Assembly (NCBI RefSeq): GCF_020171315.1
Contig: NZ_JAIUZP010000013.1
Location: 1 to 64,000, forward strand
Source of the DNA: Pseudooceanicola nanhaiensis
Lineage (GTDB): Bacteria > Pseudomonadota > Alphaproteobacteria > Rhodobacterales > Rhodobacteraceae
Reading direction: 5' to 3'
DNA length: 64,000 bases
Part shown: positions 1 through 8,660 of the stretch, one piece after another
Numbering within the stretch: the first letter of the stretch is position 1
Layout of the letters: every line of letters begins with the position of its first letter
Made by a program: the position numbers and the translations under genes
Notes under the pieces: generated by a model
Seen by the model: the letters and a program-made list of their open reading frames with translations, nothing else
What the model was told of the DNA's origin: nothing
The model's database searches: none

Positions 1-369
1 GCAGTGGCTCTCGCCCCCGCGCCGTCCAGCGCCCCGTCAGCGCCTCAGCGCCGCCGGTGAGGGGCTATTTACGGATAGACCGCAGGACCCGCAAGAGGGA
101 TCTTCAAAAAACTTTCGCACAACGGCGGATGACCCGGCGACAGCTGCGGCTGGCTTGTGCAGCGGATCGGCGGCAAGCCCAGCGATTCAAGGGAAATGCA
201 GGGATAAGGGCCGACAGGCGCGAGAAAGGCGCCCGCCAATCTACCGCTGCGTCAACGGGTTGCGGGGAGAAGGCGGGCAACCGTCAGAAGGTCGGTGCGC
301 CCCGGAAAGAAGCGGATTTTGCGGCGAGTCGGCTGGAATCGGGGCCGGAGACTCGGCCCCGATTGCCTC
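1..369. other. Left-edge region without a confident gene
   Basis: No convincing gene is visible. On the plus strand a short Ala/Pro/Arg-rich frame is open from base 1 and stops at 58-60, so it could be the tail of a gene outside the window, but 19 codons are too few to judge. The remainder is non-coding and ends with the hairpin at 338-363. No partner histidine kinase for the neighbouring response regulator is present here. Confidence 0.3.
338..363 (-). terminator. Hairpin downstream of the response regulator
   Basis: Perfect 10-bp inverted repeat (ATCGGGGCCG and its complement) around the 6-nt loop GAGACT, 6 bp beyond the stop codon of the response regulator. There is no clear U-tract on the minus strand, so it may be a 3'-end stabiliser rather than a classical intrinsic terminator. 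Confidence 0.55.
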
Positions 370-1716
370 TCAGAGGTCTTCGTCGGACCAGAGCGCCATC
401 TTGCGGTCGATGGTCTTGCGGGACACGCCGAGTCGACGTGCGGCCTCGGCCCGGTTGCCGCCGCTGAGATCGAGGATGTGCATCATGTGGCGCTGCATCA
501 CGAGGTCGAGGTTCTCGACCGCCTGCACACCGGTCACCTTGCCGGCGCCCGCGAATTCCTCGGGGAAGGCCCCGAGGATCACGGAGCGTTCGATCAGGTT
601 GCGCAGCTCGCGCACGTTGCCTGGCCAGTCGTAGCGGCGCAGCTTCAGAAGCGTCTCGTCGTTCAGCTTGAGACCCCGCATCCCCAGCGAGGCCTGGAAC
701 TGCGACAGGAAGAGCGCGGCCAGCTCGACGATATCCTCGGAGCGGTCGCGCAGCGGGGGCATCTCGATCTGCATGACATTGATGCGGTGGTAGAGGTCGG
801 CGCGGAACCGGCCCGCCGCGACCTCGGCCTTGAGATCCGCGTTGGTGGCGAAGAGGAATCGCAGGTCGAGGGGGATTTCCCGCGCGGCACCCTCGGGGCG
901 CAAGCGCTGGTCTTCCAGCACGCGGAGCATGGCGGCCTGCAGCGGCTCGGGCATCTGGGCCACTTCATCAAGGAAGAGCGTGCCGCCGTCGGCCAGCAGC
1001 AGGAGCCCGGGCGTCAGCTTGTCGGGGCCATCCACGGTGCCGAACAGTTCCGGCACGATGCGGCCGGGCGCGATGGCGGCGCAGTTGACGGCGACGAAGG
1101 GTTTCTCGGCCCGGTCGGAGAGGCGGTGCAGCTGTCGCGCGGCCAGTTCCTTGCCGGTGCCGCTGGCCCCGGTGAAGAGGACGGGCGTCGGCAGGGGGGC
1201 CAGCTTCTCCAGCATGTCGCGCACCGCGACCATGGGTTCAGACTTGCCAAGCAGCTTGCCGGCGCCCGCCCCGCCCGCGTGCAGTTCGCGCCGCAGGAGC
1301 GTGTTGTCCCGCCGCAGCGAGCGGCGGTCGAGCGCGCGGGCCACGGCGCCGAGGATCTGGTTCGCGCGGAACGGCTTCAGAACGAAATCGCCCACGCCCA
1401 CCCGCAGCGCGGCAATCGCGGTGTCGAGGTCGGCGTAGGCGGTGATCAGGATCGTCTCGGCGAAGAGCCCCTTGCGGCGCTGCTCGTCGAGCCAGTCGAG
1501 CCCGGTGCGCCCGGGCATGATGTTGTCGAGGATGACGAGGTCGTAATGCGTTTCGTCCAGACGGCGGGTGGCCTCGGCGGGCGAGGCCGCCTGTTCCACC
1601 AGCTTGACATGGGGGCCGAGGATCTTGGTCAGGAAGTTGCGCATCCCCGGCTCGTCATCGACCACGAGGATCGAGGCACCGCTGAGCCTGCCGCCGTATT
1701 CATCCCGTCCGTTCAT
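370..1716 (-). CDS. NtrC/HupR-type response regulator lacking the GAFTGA loop
   Basis: A 448-aa three-domain transcription regulator. Residues 15-130 form a receiver domain with acidic pair D20-D21, phospho-acceptor D64 in ILDNIMPG and K114 in VLKPF. Residues about 155-370 are an AAA+ domain with Walker A GASGTGKE (183-190) and a Walker B stretch GGTLFLDE. The C-terminus is a Fis-type helix-turn-helix (NRAEAARRLGVSRKTIDRK). The sigma-54 contact motif GAFTGA is absent: ELFG is followed by a shorter segment, TVDGPDKLTPG. In Rhodobacter capsulatus, NtrC and HupR act without sigma-54, so this protein probably does too. GAGG lies 5 nt before the start. It is last in the formate dehydrogenase operon, so a role in formate or redox control is inferred; no kinase gene is in the window. 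Confidence 0.85.
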   Translation of the reverse strand: MNGRDEYGGRLSGASILVVDDEPGMRNFLTKILGPHVKLVEQAASPAEATRRLDETHYDLVILDNIMPGRTGLDWLDEQRRKGLFAETILITAYADLDTAIAALRVGVGDFVLKPFRANQILGAVARALDRRSLRRDNTLLRRELHAGGAGAGKLLGKSEPMVAVRDMLEKLAPLPTPVLFTGASGTGKELAARQLHRLSDRAEKPFVAVNCAAIAPGRIVPELFGTVDGPDKLTPGLLLLADGGTLFLDEVAQMPEPLQAAMLRVLEDQRLRPEGAAREIPLDLRFLFATNADLKAEVAAGRFRADLYHRINVMQIEMPPLRDRSEDIVELAALFLSQFQASLGMRGLKLNDETLLKLRRYDWPGNVRELRNLIERSVILGAFPEEFAGAGKVTGVQAVENLDLVMQRHMMHILDLSGGNRAEAARRLGVSRKTIDRKMALWSDEDL

Positions 1717-1734
1717 TGCACCTCGTTCCCCGGG

Positions 1735-1860
1735 TCAGTTTACCCGGACGTTCGGGCTGGAGAACACATCCTGCGATGAGAAGTCGAGGGATTCGAGCAC
1801 GTAATGCGCACCGAAGCCGATAATCACGATGGCCGCGAAGCCGCTGAGCATGGCTTTCAT
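1735..1860 (-). CDS. Small membrane peptide (41 aa) in the formate dehydrogenase operon
   Basis: A 41-codon frame. It begins MKAMLSGFAAIVIIGFGAH, a single hydrophobic segment, and ends in a short polar tail with SSQDVFSSPNVRVN. A strong Shine-Dalgarno AAGGAGG lies 9 nt before the ATG. It starts 81 nt after the gamma-subunit stop and ends 18 nt before the response regulator start, so it is co-transcribed with both. I cannot name its function. It resembles a one-helix accessory peptide of a membrane enzyme, and a role in assembling or stabilising the cytochrome b subunit is a guess. Confidence 0.7.
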   Translation of the reverse strand: MKAMLSGFAAIVIIGFGAHYVLESLDFSSQDVFSSPNVRVN

Positions 1861-1900
1861 AGGGGACCCTCCTTGAGGGACAGATAGTGTGAGGGAGAGC

Positions 1901-1924
1901 GCGGCGGGAGTCCTCCCCCGCCGC
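1901..1924 (-). terminator. Intercistronic hairpin after the FDH gamma gene
   Basis: 8-bp GC stem (GCGGCGGG with CCCGCCGC) and an 8-nt loop, between the gamma-subunit stop and the small peptide's ribosome-binding site. It has no U-tract, so partial termination or mRNA end protection is more likely than complete termination. Confidence 0.35.
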
Positions 1925-1941
1925 CGGATCGTGTCAGCGCG

Positions 1942-3171
1942 TCATTCTGCCGGGGTCGCGCCGGACTTGGCCGCCTTCTGGGCCTCCTCCGCCTTGACCT
2001 TGTCGAGCCAGATCGAGTGGTGCTGATGCGCCCAGTTCTCGTCCACCTGGCCCGAGCCCATGGCGTCATAGGCCCCTTCCATGCCGAGCGTCCCGATATA
2101 GATGTGGGCGAGGATCACCACCATCATCGCGAAGGCGACGATCGCGTGCCAGAGCTGCGCGAACTGCATCTCCTCCTGCGGGGCCAGCGTGACGGGCAGC
2201 GGATCGAGGCCGAACCAGCCCGGAACACCCCAGCCGTTGAGGATCTCGAAGGTATGGGCAAAGAGCGGCAGGTCGAAGGGGAAGAGCAGCGACAGGCCCG
2301 AGACCGAGACCGAACCGCCCAGCAGGATGACCGACCAGAAGATGATCTTCTGCCCCGCGTTGAACTTCTTCGCGGGCGGGTGCTTGTTGCCGATGATGCC
2401 ACCGGCCTGCGCGAACCAGGTGATGTCGGTACGGTCGGGAATATTGTGCCAGACCCACATGACGAAGACGAGGATCAGCGCCACCATGAAGGCCCAGCTG
2501 ACGTTGTTGTGGATGTACTTGCCCACGGTCAGGATGGTCGAATTCGCCTCGTGCCCGATGATGTCGATCAGGTAGAGCCGCCCGAAGAGCGTGAAGAGCC
2601 CGGTGATCCCCAGCAGGATGAAAGAGCCCGCCAGCGTCCAGTGCGCCATGCGCTCGATGAACTTGAACCGTTCCACGGTGCGCCCGGCGAGGCCGCCATC
2701 GACGCGGACGCGGCCGCGCAGCAGGTAGAAGACGGCGAGCAGGGCAATGGTACCCAGCAGGGCAAGGCCGCCCCATTTGGCCAGCGTGGTCTTGCGGAAG
2801 GTCTCCCACCAGATGCCGCCGGTCTGGATCAGGTAATCGCCGTTCGGGTTCAGGGTGGAGTTCCGGATATCCCCGTCGGCAAAGCGGATCTGCCGCCAGA
2901 TGTCGCTGTCCGAGAAGGAGCCGAGCGGGGCCATCCCCGGCACGTTCAGCGCATCACCGCCCAGTTCCTCGCTGCGGACCGGGTTGCGGGGTTCCTCGCC
3001 CCGTTGCCGGGCAAGGATGTCTTCGAGGGTCTGGCGACCGGTGCCCGTTGCGGGCGCATTGTCGACCGAGGTACCGGTGACCGGGTCGAGGGTCGCGCGG
3101 TCCTGCGCCCCCGCCGCCATCGGCAGGGAGAGCAGCGTGAGGGTCAGTAGGGCCATCAGGTGGCGCAGCAT
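1942..3171 (-). CDS. Formate dehydrogenase gamma subunit (cytochrome b)
   Basis: About 409 aa. It has a signal peptide (MLRHLMALLTLTLLSLPMAAGA), a periplasmic region of roughly 110 residues, then several membrane helices, including FIERMAHWTLAGSFILLGITG and the stretch around HNIPDRTDITWF. Membrane histidines fit the haem ligands of FdnI/FdoI-type subunits, which anchor the enzyme and pass electrons from formate oxidation to quinone. The start chosen (3171) has GGGAGA upstream; the ATG at 3189 adds six residues but has no ribosome-binding site. It follows the alpha and beta genes on the same strand, separated from beta by a strong hairpin. The long N-terminal periplasmic extension is usual for the alphaproteobacterial form. 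Confidence 0.92.
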   Translation of the reverse strand: MLRHLMALLTLTLLSLPMAAGAQDRATLDPVTGTSVDNAPATGTGRQTLEDILARQRGEEPRNPVRSEELGGDALNVPGMAPLGSFSDSDIWRQIRFADGDIRNSTLNPNGDYLIQTGGIWWETFRKTTLAKWGGLALLGTIALLAVFYLLRGRVRVDGGLAGRTVERFKFIERMAHWTLAGSFILLGITGLFTLFGRLYLIDIIGHEANSTILTVGKYIHNNVSWAFMVALILVFVMWVWHNIPDRTDITWFAQAGGIIGNKHPPAKKFNAGQKIIFWSVILLGGSVSVSGLSLLFPFDLPLFAHTFEILNGWGVPGWFGLDPLPVTLAPQEEMQFAQLWHAIVAFAMMVVILAHIYIGTLGMEGAYDAMGSGQVDENWAHQHHSIWLDKVKAEEAQKAAKSGATPAE

Positions 3172-3333
3172 GGGTTTTCTCCCTGGCATGCTTCAAAGGC
3201 CGCGAAACCCGTGGGGAGCGGGATGTCTCGCGCCAATACGTACAGGCAGGGGGGTCCCCTGCCGCTGTCGGTGCAGTCGCCGGACGGGTTCGGGGCCCCC
3301 TCCGCCGGTCTTGGTCTTGAAATCAGTGGAAGC

Positions 3334-3360
3334 ACCGGGCGGGGTCTGGCCCCGCCCGGT
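3334..3360 (-). terminator. Strong hairpin between FDH beta and gamma genes
   Basis: Perfect 11-bp stem (ACCGGGCGGGG and complement) with a 5-nt loop, 13 bp after the beta-subunit stop codon. It lies in the 201-bp gap 3172-3372, which shows no gene. It could partly terminate transcription and lower gamma expression relative to alpha and beta. Confidence 0.6.
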
Positions 3361-3372
3361 CCGCAAGATGTC

Positions 3373-3966
3373 TTACGGGTTCTTCTTCTCGTAGGCCGTA
3401 CCCCAGCCCCAGGCGCCCGAGCCGAAGCCGCGGGCGACCACGCGCTCGCGGTAGATAGCCGACACCATGTCGCCATCGCCCGCCAGCAGGGCCTTGGTGG
3501 AGCACATCTCGGCGCAGATCGGCAGCTTGCCTTCCGCGATCCGGTTGCGACCGTACTTCTTGAACTCCGCCTCCGAGCCGTTCTCCTCGGGGCCGCCGTT
3601 GCAGAAGGTGCACTTGTCCATCTTGCCACGGGAGCCGAAGTTGCCGGCCTGCGGGTACTGCGGCGCGCCGAAGGGGCAGGCATAGAAGCAGTAACCACAG
3701 CCGATGCAGAGGTCCTTGGAGTGCAGGACGACGCCATCGTCGGTCTGGTAGAAGCAATCCACCGGGCAGACGGCCATGCAGGGCGCGTCCGAACAGTGCA
3801 TGCAGGCGACCGAGATGGAGCGTTCGCCGGGCTTGCCGTCTTCGATCGTCACGACGCGACGACGGTTGATGCCCCACGGCACTTCGTGCTCGTTCTTGCA
3901 GGCGGTGACGCAGGCGTTGCACTCGATGCAGCGTTCGGCGTCACAGAGAAATTTTGCGCGTGCCAT
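3373..3966 (-). CDS. fdh3B: Formate dehydrogenase iron-sulfur beta subunit (FDH3 type)
   Basis: A 197-aa four-cluster ferredoxin-like subunit that carries electrons from the alpha subunit to the membrane cytochrome. Cysteine groups are CIECNACVTACK near residue 13, CMHCSDAPCMAVCPVDC in the middle, CIGCGYCFYACPFGAP, and the later pairs KCTFCNGG and ICAEMCSTKAL, matching a four [4Fe-4S] DMSOR-family electron-transfer subunit. AAGGAG lies 9 nt before the ATG. The gene begins 14 nt after the alpha-subunit stop. It has no C-terminal membrane anchor, unlike E. coli FdnH, consistent with the FDH3 subtype. Confidence 0.94.
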   Translation of the reverse strand: MARAKFLCDAERCIECNACVTACKNEHEVPWGINRRRVVTIEDGKPGERSISVACMHCSDAPCMAVCPVDCFYQTDDGVVLHSKDLCIGCGYCFYACPFGAPQYPQAGNFGSRGKMDKCTFCNGGPEENGSEAEFKKYGRNRIAEGKLPICAEMCSTKALLAGDGDMVSAIYRERVVARGFGSGAWGWGTAYEKKNP

Positions 3967-3980
3967 TCTCTATTATCTCC

Positions 3981-6968
3981 TTACGCAGGCATGATCTTGC
4001 AGAGAGTCGCTTTCGTCTCCTGCATCATGGTGACCGAGTCATAGCCATAGGTCTGGGCCGTGTTGGTGGATTCCCCCAGCACGATCGGATCGGCCCCATC
4101 GGGATAACGGGACCGCAGGTCCTCGCCCTCGAAGTAACCGCCGAAGTGGAAGGGCATGAAGGCCACGCCTTCACCCACCCGTTCGGTGACCATGGCCATC
4201 ACGCGGATCTTCCCGCCTTCCGGACCTTCGACCCAGCACTGCGCCCCGTCACGCACACCGATGTTGTTGGCGTCGCGCGGGTTGATCTCGATGAACATGT
4301 TCTGCTGAAGCTCGGCCAGCCAGGGGTTGGACCGGGTTTCGTCGCCGCCACCCTCGTATTCGACCAGACGGCCGGAGGTGAGGATGATCGGGTAGTCCTT
4401 CGAGAAGTCGTTCTTCTGGATCGACGAATAGAGGGTCGGAACCCGCCAGAAGTCCATCTTGTCGTCGTAGGTCGGATAATCCGCCACGAGGTCGCGCCGG
4501 TTGGTGTAGAGCGGCTCGCGGTGCACAGGCACGGGATCCGGGAAGGTCCAGACCACGCAGCGCGCCTTGGCGTTGCCATAGGGGGCACAGCCGTGGGCGA
4601 TGGCCACACGCTGGATGCCGCCCGACAGGTCGGTCTTCCAGTTCACGCCACCGATCTTGTCCGCCCAGTCGGAGGGATACGGCCCGGTCTGCGATTGCTC
4701 GCCCACCTCGGTATCGGTCTCCGGCCGCGCATCGATATAGCCTGCGACGTATTCGATCATCTTCCGCTCATAGGGCGTCAGATCGCTGTCCCAGCCCAGA
4801 TCGACGAGCATCTGCATCGTGAATTCCGGGTATCCGTCCTGGATCTCCGAACCCACGGTGTAGGTGCCTTCCGCCAGCAGGTTCTGGCCGTCCCGCTCCA
4901 CCCCGTAGCGCGCGCGGAACGGCAGGCCGCCGTCCTTCACCGCAAGAGAGGTGTCATAGAGGTTGGCAGAACCGGGGTGGTTCATCTCGGCGGTCCCCCA
5001 GCAGGGCCAGGGCATGCCGTAGAAGTCACCATCGGCCGGGCCACCCACCGCGCGCAGCGTCGTCTTGTCGAACGTGTGCTGGTTTTCCATGTGCATCTTG
5101 ATCCGCTCCGGGCTCTGCCCGGTATAGCCGACCGTCCACATGCCGCGGTTGAACTCGCGGGTGATGCTTTCGATGTTGGGCTCTTCCTCGCCATCCATCT
5201 CGATGTTGCGCAGCATCCGGTCGGCAAAACCGAACTTCTTCGCGAACTTCGTCATGATGACGTGGTCGGGCAGGCTTTCGAACAGCGGTTCCACCACCTG
5301 CTCGCGCCACTGGAGCGAACGGTTGGAGGCGGTCACCGAGCCGCGGGTCTCGAACTGGCTCGAGGCCGGCAGCAGGTAGACGCCGTCGGTCCGCTCCTGC
5401 AGCACTGCCGAAACGGTCGGATAGGGATCGACCACCACCAGCAGGTCCAGCTTCTCCATCGCCGTCTTCATCTCTTTCAGACGGGTCTGGGAGTTGGGCG
5501 CGTGGCCCCAGAAGACCATGGCGCGGGTGTTGTCGGGCTGATCGAGGTTTTCCTTCGCCTCGAGCACACCGTCGATCCAGCGGCTGACGGTGATCCCCGA
5601 GAGGTTCATCATCGCCTTATCCTTGCCGTCCTTGCCCTTCATCGTGGCAAAGCGGCCTTTCAGCCAGTCGAGGTCTTCCTGCCAGACGCGGGCCCAGTGG
5701 GCCCAGGAGCCGGCGGTCAGGCCGTAGTAGCCCGGCAGCGTATCGGCCAGAACACCAAGGTCCGTCGCGCCCTGCACGTTGTCGTGGCCGCGGAAGATGT
5801 TGGTGCCGCCGCCCGCGGTGCCCATGTTGCCAAGGGCCAGCTGCAGGATGCAGTAGGCGCGGGTGTTGTTGTTGCCGTTGGTGTGCTGGGTGCCGCCCAT
5901 GCACCAGATCAGGGTGCCGGGACGGTTGTTGGCCAGCGTCCGGGCCACGCGATGCACCTGGCTTTCCGGCACGCCGGTCACGCGCTCGACCTCTTCGGGG
6001 GTCCAGCGCTTCACCTCGTCACGGATCTGGTCCATCCCCCAGACACGGGTGCGGATGAACTCCTTGTCCTCCCAGCCGTTCTCGAAGATGTGGTAGAGGA
6101 TACCCCAGACCAGCGCCACGTCCGAGCCGGGCCGGAAGCGCACGTATTCGTCCGCATGGGCCGCGGTCCGCGTGAAGCGCGGGTCGCAGACGATCAGCGG
6201 CGCGTTGTTCTGCTCCTTCGCCTTCAGCACGTGCTGAAGCGAGACAGGGTGCGCCTCGGCGGGGTTGCCACCGATGATGAAGATCGCCCGGCTGTTGTGG
6301 ATGTCGTTGTAGCTGTTCGTCATGGCGCCGTAGCCCCATGTGTTCGCCACACCCGCAACGGTGGTCGAGTGACAGATCCGCGCCTGGTGATCCACGTTGT
6401 TCGTGCCCCAGTAGGCGGCGAACTTGCGGAACAGGTAGGCCTGTTCGTTCGAATGCTTGGCCGAGCCCAGCCAATAGACGCTGTCCGGGCCGCTTTCCTC
6501 GCGGATCGACAGCATCTGGTCGCCGATCTCGTTGATCGCCTGATCCCAGCTGATGCGCTGCCATTCGCCCCCGACCTTCTTCATCGGGTACTTGAGGCGG
6601 CGTTCGCCATGGGCGTGTTCGCGGACCGAGGCGCCCTTGGCGCAATGCGAGCCGAGGTTGAACGGGCTGTCCCAGCCGGGCTCCTGCCCGATCCAGACGC
6701 CGCCCTGCACTTCGGCGATCACGGTGCAGCCCACGGAACAGTGGGTGCAGACCGATTTCTTGGTCACGATGACGCCGGTGGCAACGGCCGAGGCCGCCTT
6801 CGCCTGCGTTACGGTGCCGCCTGTCGCGGCAATGGCGGCAAGGCCGCCGATGGCCAGCCCGGAGCCGCGCAGAAACGCACGGCGATCGACCGAGGCATGG
6901 GCCACGTCAGACAGGATACTTGTCCGCTGGGGGCGTCGCGCAACCCCGTTGGTCTTTTTCCTCAACAT
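3981..6968 (-). CDS. fdhA: Formate dehydrogenase alpha subunit (Mo/W-bis-MGD, cysteine type)
   Basis: About 995 aa from the preferred start at 6968, which has GGGAG upstream; an ATG at 7007 adds 13 residues without one. The N-terminus is a Tat signal (RR at 29-30, then a hydrophobic run), so the folded enzyme is exported. A [4Fe-4S] site uses Cys74, 77, 81 and 109 (VCTHCSVGC and HCAKGAS). The metal ligand lies in ARICHSTTV: Cys199 with the catalytic His200, so the enzyme is not selenocysteine-dependent. The rest is a molybdopterin oxidoreductase fold plus a C-terminal dinucleotide-binding domain (GARCVVW, EINPRDA). It oxidises formate to CO2. A tungstate transporter nearby suggests tungsten may be the metal. 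Confidence 0.95.
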   Translation of the reverse strand: MLRKKTNGVARRPQRTSILSDVAHASVDRRAFLRGSGLAIGGLAAIAATGGTVTQAKAASAVATGVIVTKKSVCTHCSVGCTVIAEVQGGVWIGQEPGWDSPFNLGSHCAKGASVREHAHGERRLKYPMKKVGGEWQRISWDQAINEIGDQMLSIREESGPDSVYWLGSAKHSNEQAYLFRKFAAYWGTNNVDHQARICHSTTVAGVANTWGYGAMTNSYNDIHNSRAIFIIGGNPAEAHPVSLQHVLKAKEQNNAPLIVCDPRFTRTAAHADEYVRFRPGSDVALVWGILYHIFENGWEDKEFIRTRVWGMDQIRDEVKRWTPEEVERVTGVPESQVHRVARTLANNRPGTLIWCMGGTQHTNGNNNTRAYCILQLALGNMGTAGGGTNIFRGHDNVQGATDLGVLADTLPGYYGLTAGSWAHWARVWQEDLDWLKGRFATMKGKDGKDKAMMNLSGITVSRWIDGVLEAKENLDQPDNTRAMVFWGHAPNSQTRLKEMKTAMEKLDLLVVVDPYPTVSAVLQERTDGVYLLPASSQFETRGSVTASNRSLQWREQVVEPLFESLPDHVIMTKFAKKFGFADRMLRNIEMDGEEEPNIESITREFNRGMWTVGYTGQSPERIKMHMENQHTFDKTTLRAVGGPADGDFYGMPWPCWGTAEMNHPGSANLYDTSLAVKDGGLPFRARYGVERDGQNLLAEGTYTVGSEIQDGYPEFTMQMLVDLGWDSDLTPYERKMIEYVAGYIDARPETDTEVGEQSQTGPYPSDWADKIGGVNWKTDLSGGIQRVAIAHGCAPYGNAKARCVVWTFPDPVPVHREPLYTNRRDLVADYPTYDDKMDFWRVPTLYSSIQKNDFSKDYPIILTSGRLVEYEGGGDETRSNPWLAELQQNMFIEINPRDANNIGVRDGAQCWVEGPEGGKIRVMAMVTERVGEGVAFMPFHFGGYFEGEDLRSRYPDGADPIVLGESTNTAQTYGYDSVTMMQETKATLCKIMPA

Positions 6969-7134
6969 GGTTCTCACTCCCTGGGTGGCAGGAACTGAGC
7001 CCTGCACCTGGTGGCTATGAATGTGGCAAGGGCAGTCGGGCGTCTCGCAACCAGTCGTCTCTTGCCGGGTCGTCCGGTCCGGGGTTCCCGGGCCTGGCTA
7101 TGTCATCGGCCTGCGCGGCGGCAGGCAGGGCCCG

Positions 7135-7335
7135 TCAGAAACGGGCGGCGGCGTAATAGGCGCGGGTGTGCGCCGTATCCTGCATCCCGTCCTTCGACAG
7201 GTCCGGGTCCATCGGGGCGGCATCCGCCTCGGTCCCGGTGGTGGCGACGGCAATCGCCGCCAGCGGCGCGGCGGTGCCGGCCAGTTTCAGGAAATCGCGC
7301 CGGCCCTTGTCGGCCCGTTCGGTCTTTCCGGTCAT
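7135..7335 (-). CDS. Tat-leader small protein of formate dehydrogenase clusters
   Basis: 66 aa. The N-terminus carries a twin-arginine signal (GRRDFLKLAG followed by an alanine-rich hydrophobic stretch). The remainder is short and polar and ends in HTRAYYAAARF. This matches the family annotated as formate dehydrogenase region TAT-targeted protein, found just upstream of alpha subunits. GGGGAGGA precedes the ATG at 7335; longer upstream starts lack a ribosome-binding site. The function is not established; accompanying the alpha subunit during export is a plausible inference. Confidence 0.8.
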   Translation of the reverse strand: MTGKTERADKGRRDFLKLAGTAAPLAAIAVATTGTEADAAPMDPDLSKDGMQDTAHTRAYYAAARF

Positions 7336-7422
7336 GAGAGTCCTCCCCTTGCTGGTTGCCCTCTGTGAAGGTACGCGACAACGCACCGGTCGCGGGCCCG
7401 TCGGCCCGCCAGATCGCGGGGG

Positions 7423-8037
7423 TCAGCCCGCGCTCATTCGAAATCCTTCGGCCTCGACCTGCATGAAGCAGCGCCCCACCGTGCCCACCGGCACGTAGAA
7501 GACCGAGTTCTTGGCCCCTTCGAGATCGGCAAAGAAATGCCCCGCCCAAGGCGCGATGTGCCGGTTGAAGAAGTCCCGCTGCTGGGTCAGCGTCGCCGGC
7601 GCGCCGAAACGGCCCACGATCATCGCGCCCATCATCTCCATCAGCGAACCGATGTTGTCTTCCGGCTCAAAGACGTTCTCGGCCCGGGCCAGCCCGCGGG
7701 CCTGCATGTCCTGCCGCAGCACCGCCAGCGGCTTCTCGTTCAGGAAGCCGGTGAGGTAGTAGCTGGCATAGGGCAGCAGCTCGCCCCGGCCAAGGCCGAT
7801 GAAGAGCCGGTTGAACTCGCTCTGCACGGTCTTGGGCTTGCTCAACCGCGCCAGCTTGGCCAGCGTGGAGATGCCCTGCCCCAGCTCGCTCTGGTCGCCC
7901 TGAAGCCCGGCGGTCTGCTCCAGCAGCATCCCGTCCGGCGGGCCCGACAGCAGCACGCCAAGGAAATTGTAGAGGTCCGCGCGCAGGCGGTCCTCCTCCG
8001 CGATACGGCTCTGCGTGGCTTCGCGCGTCTGGCTCAT
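7423..8037 (-). CDS. TorD/DmsD-family chaperone for formate dehydrogenase
   Basis: 204 aa, entirely soluble and mostly helical, with TorD-family features such as RADLYNFLGVLLS at the N-terminus and EFNRLFIGLGRGELLPYASYYLTG in the middle. Family members bind the Tat signal and the apo form of molybdoenzymes, guarding export until the cofactor is inserted. Its position in the operon, two genes before alpha, makes the FDH alpha subunit the expected client. Its ATG overlaps the stop of the preceding DUF3306 gene, so the two are translationally coupled. Confidence 0.85.
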   Translation of the reverse strand: MSQTREATQSRIAEEDRLRADLYNFLGVLLSGPPDGMLLEQTAGLQGDQSELGQGISTLAKLARLSKPKTVQSEFNRLFIGLGRGELLPYASYYLTGFLNEKPLAVLRQDMQARGLARAENVFEPEDNIGSLMEMMGAMIVGRFGAPATLTQQRDFFNRHIAPWAGHFFADLEGAKNSVFYVPVGTVGRCFMQVEAEGFRMSAG

Positions 8038-8660
8038 GCCGTGGTCTCCTTCGCCGTCATATCCTGTGTCGGGGCCTCGAAGCGGAACTGCATCCGGCGG
8101 AACCGCGGCGGCAGGGGCTCTGCCTCGAGCTCCTCCGGCGCGTCCGCGAGGCCCATGGCCTCCGAATTGTGTCCGATGGGCGCCGCAGGCTCTGCCTCCG
8201 TCACCCGGACCGAGCTTGCCTCGGCCGCGATCTCCGCGATCTCATCCTCGGCCGCCTCGTCCTCGACCGCCTCGGCCACCTGTTCGATCTGCTGCGCGAA
8301 ACCGCGCCCGACTTGGTAAAGCGTCTGCACCGCCCGCGGCGTGACGCCTACACCGGTGAAATCCTCGTCGTAGTCGTTCAGCCCGTCGAGGCAGGCCAGC
8401 ACCGGGTTCGACCGCCACAGCGTGCGCAGCGCGCGCCGCTTCAGCCGCTGCGGCAGGTCCGCGGCCAGGAAGGCGCGCAGCTCTTCGCCGCCCGTCAGGG
8501 TTTCCGGCTCGGGCAGGCCAAGCTCGGCCAGCAGCTCCTCGTCGGTCTTTGCCTCCAGCTCGGCCTCGTGGGCCTGCGCCACGGCCTGCTGTTCGGCCTC
8601 CACCTCGCGGCGGGCTTCCGCGGCGACGGCCTGACGGCGACGGGTCCAGAAACTGCTCAT
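8034..8660 (-). CDS. DUF3306 protein
   Basis: 208 aa. The N-terminus (SSFWTRRRQAVAAEARREVEAE) is basic then acidic and probably helical. The core has the DUF3306 signature LKRRALRTLWRSNPVLACLDGLNDYDEDFTG (part of a longer block), followed by an acidic, low-complexity tail rich in Glu and Ala and a closing segment near PPRFRRMQFRF. It has no membrane helix or signal. DUF3306 and DUF3305 genes are paired in formate dehydrogenase clusters of Alpha- and Betaproteobacteria; their biochemical role is unknown. It overlaps both neighbours by four bases. Confidence 0.82.
   Translation of the reverse strand: MSSFWTRRRQAVAAEARREVEAEQQAVAQAHEAELEAKTDEELLAELGLPEPETLTGGEELRAFLAADLPQRLKRRALRTLWRSNPVLACLDGLNDYDEDFTGVGVTPRAVQTLYQVGRGFAQQIEQVAEAVEDEAAEDEIAEIAAEASSVRVTEAEPAAPIGHNSEAMGLADAPEELEAEPLPPRFRRMQFRFEAPTQDMTAKETTA

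Noticed and set aside
3981-6968. Selenocysteine-type formate dehydrogenase
   Set aside because: The metal-ligand position is an ordinary cysteine codon (ARICHSTTV), and no in-frame UGA is present.
3954-6998. A very long open frame on the plus strand opposite fdhA
   Set aside because: It is a GC-rich shadow of the formate dehydrogenase alpha gene: no ribosome-binding site, no recognisable domain, and strong Cys/Fe-S motifs on the other strand.
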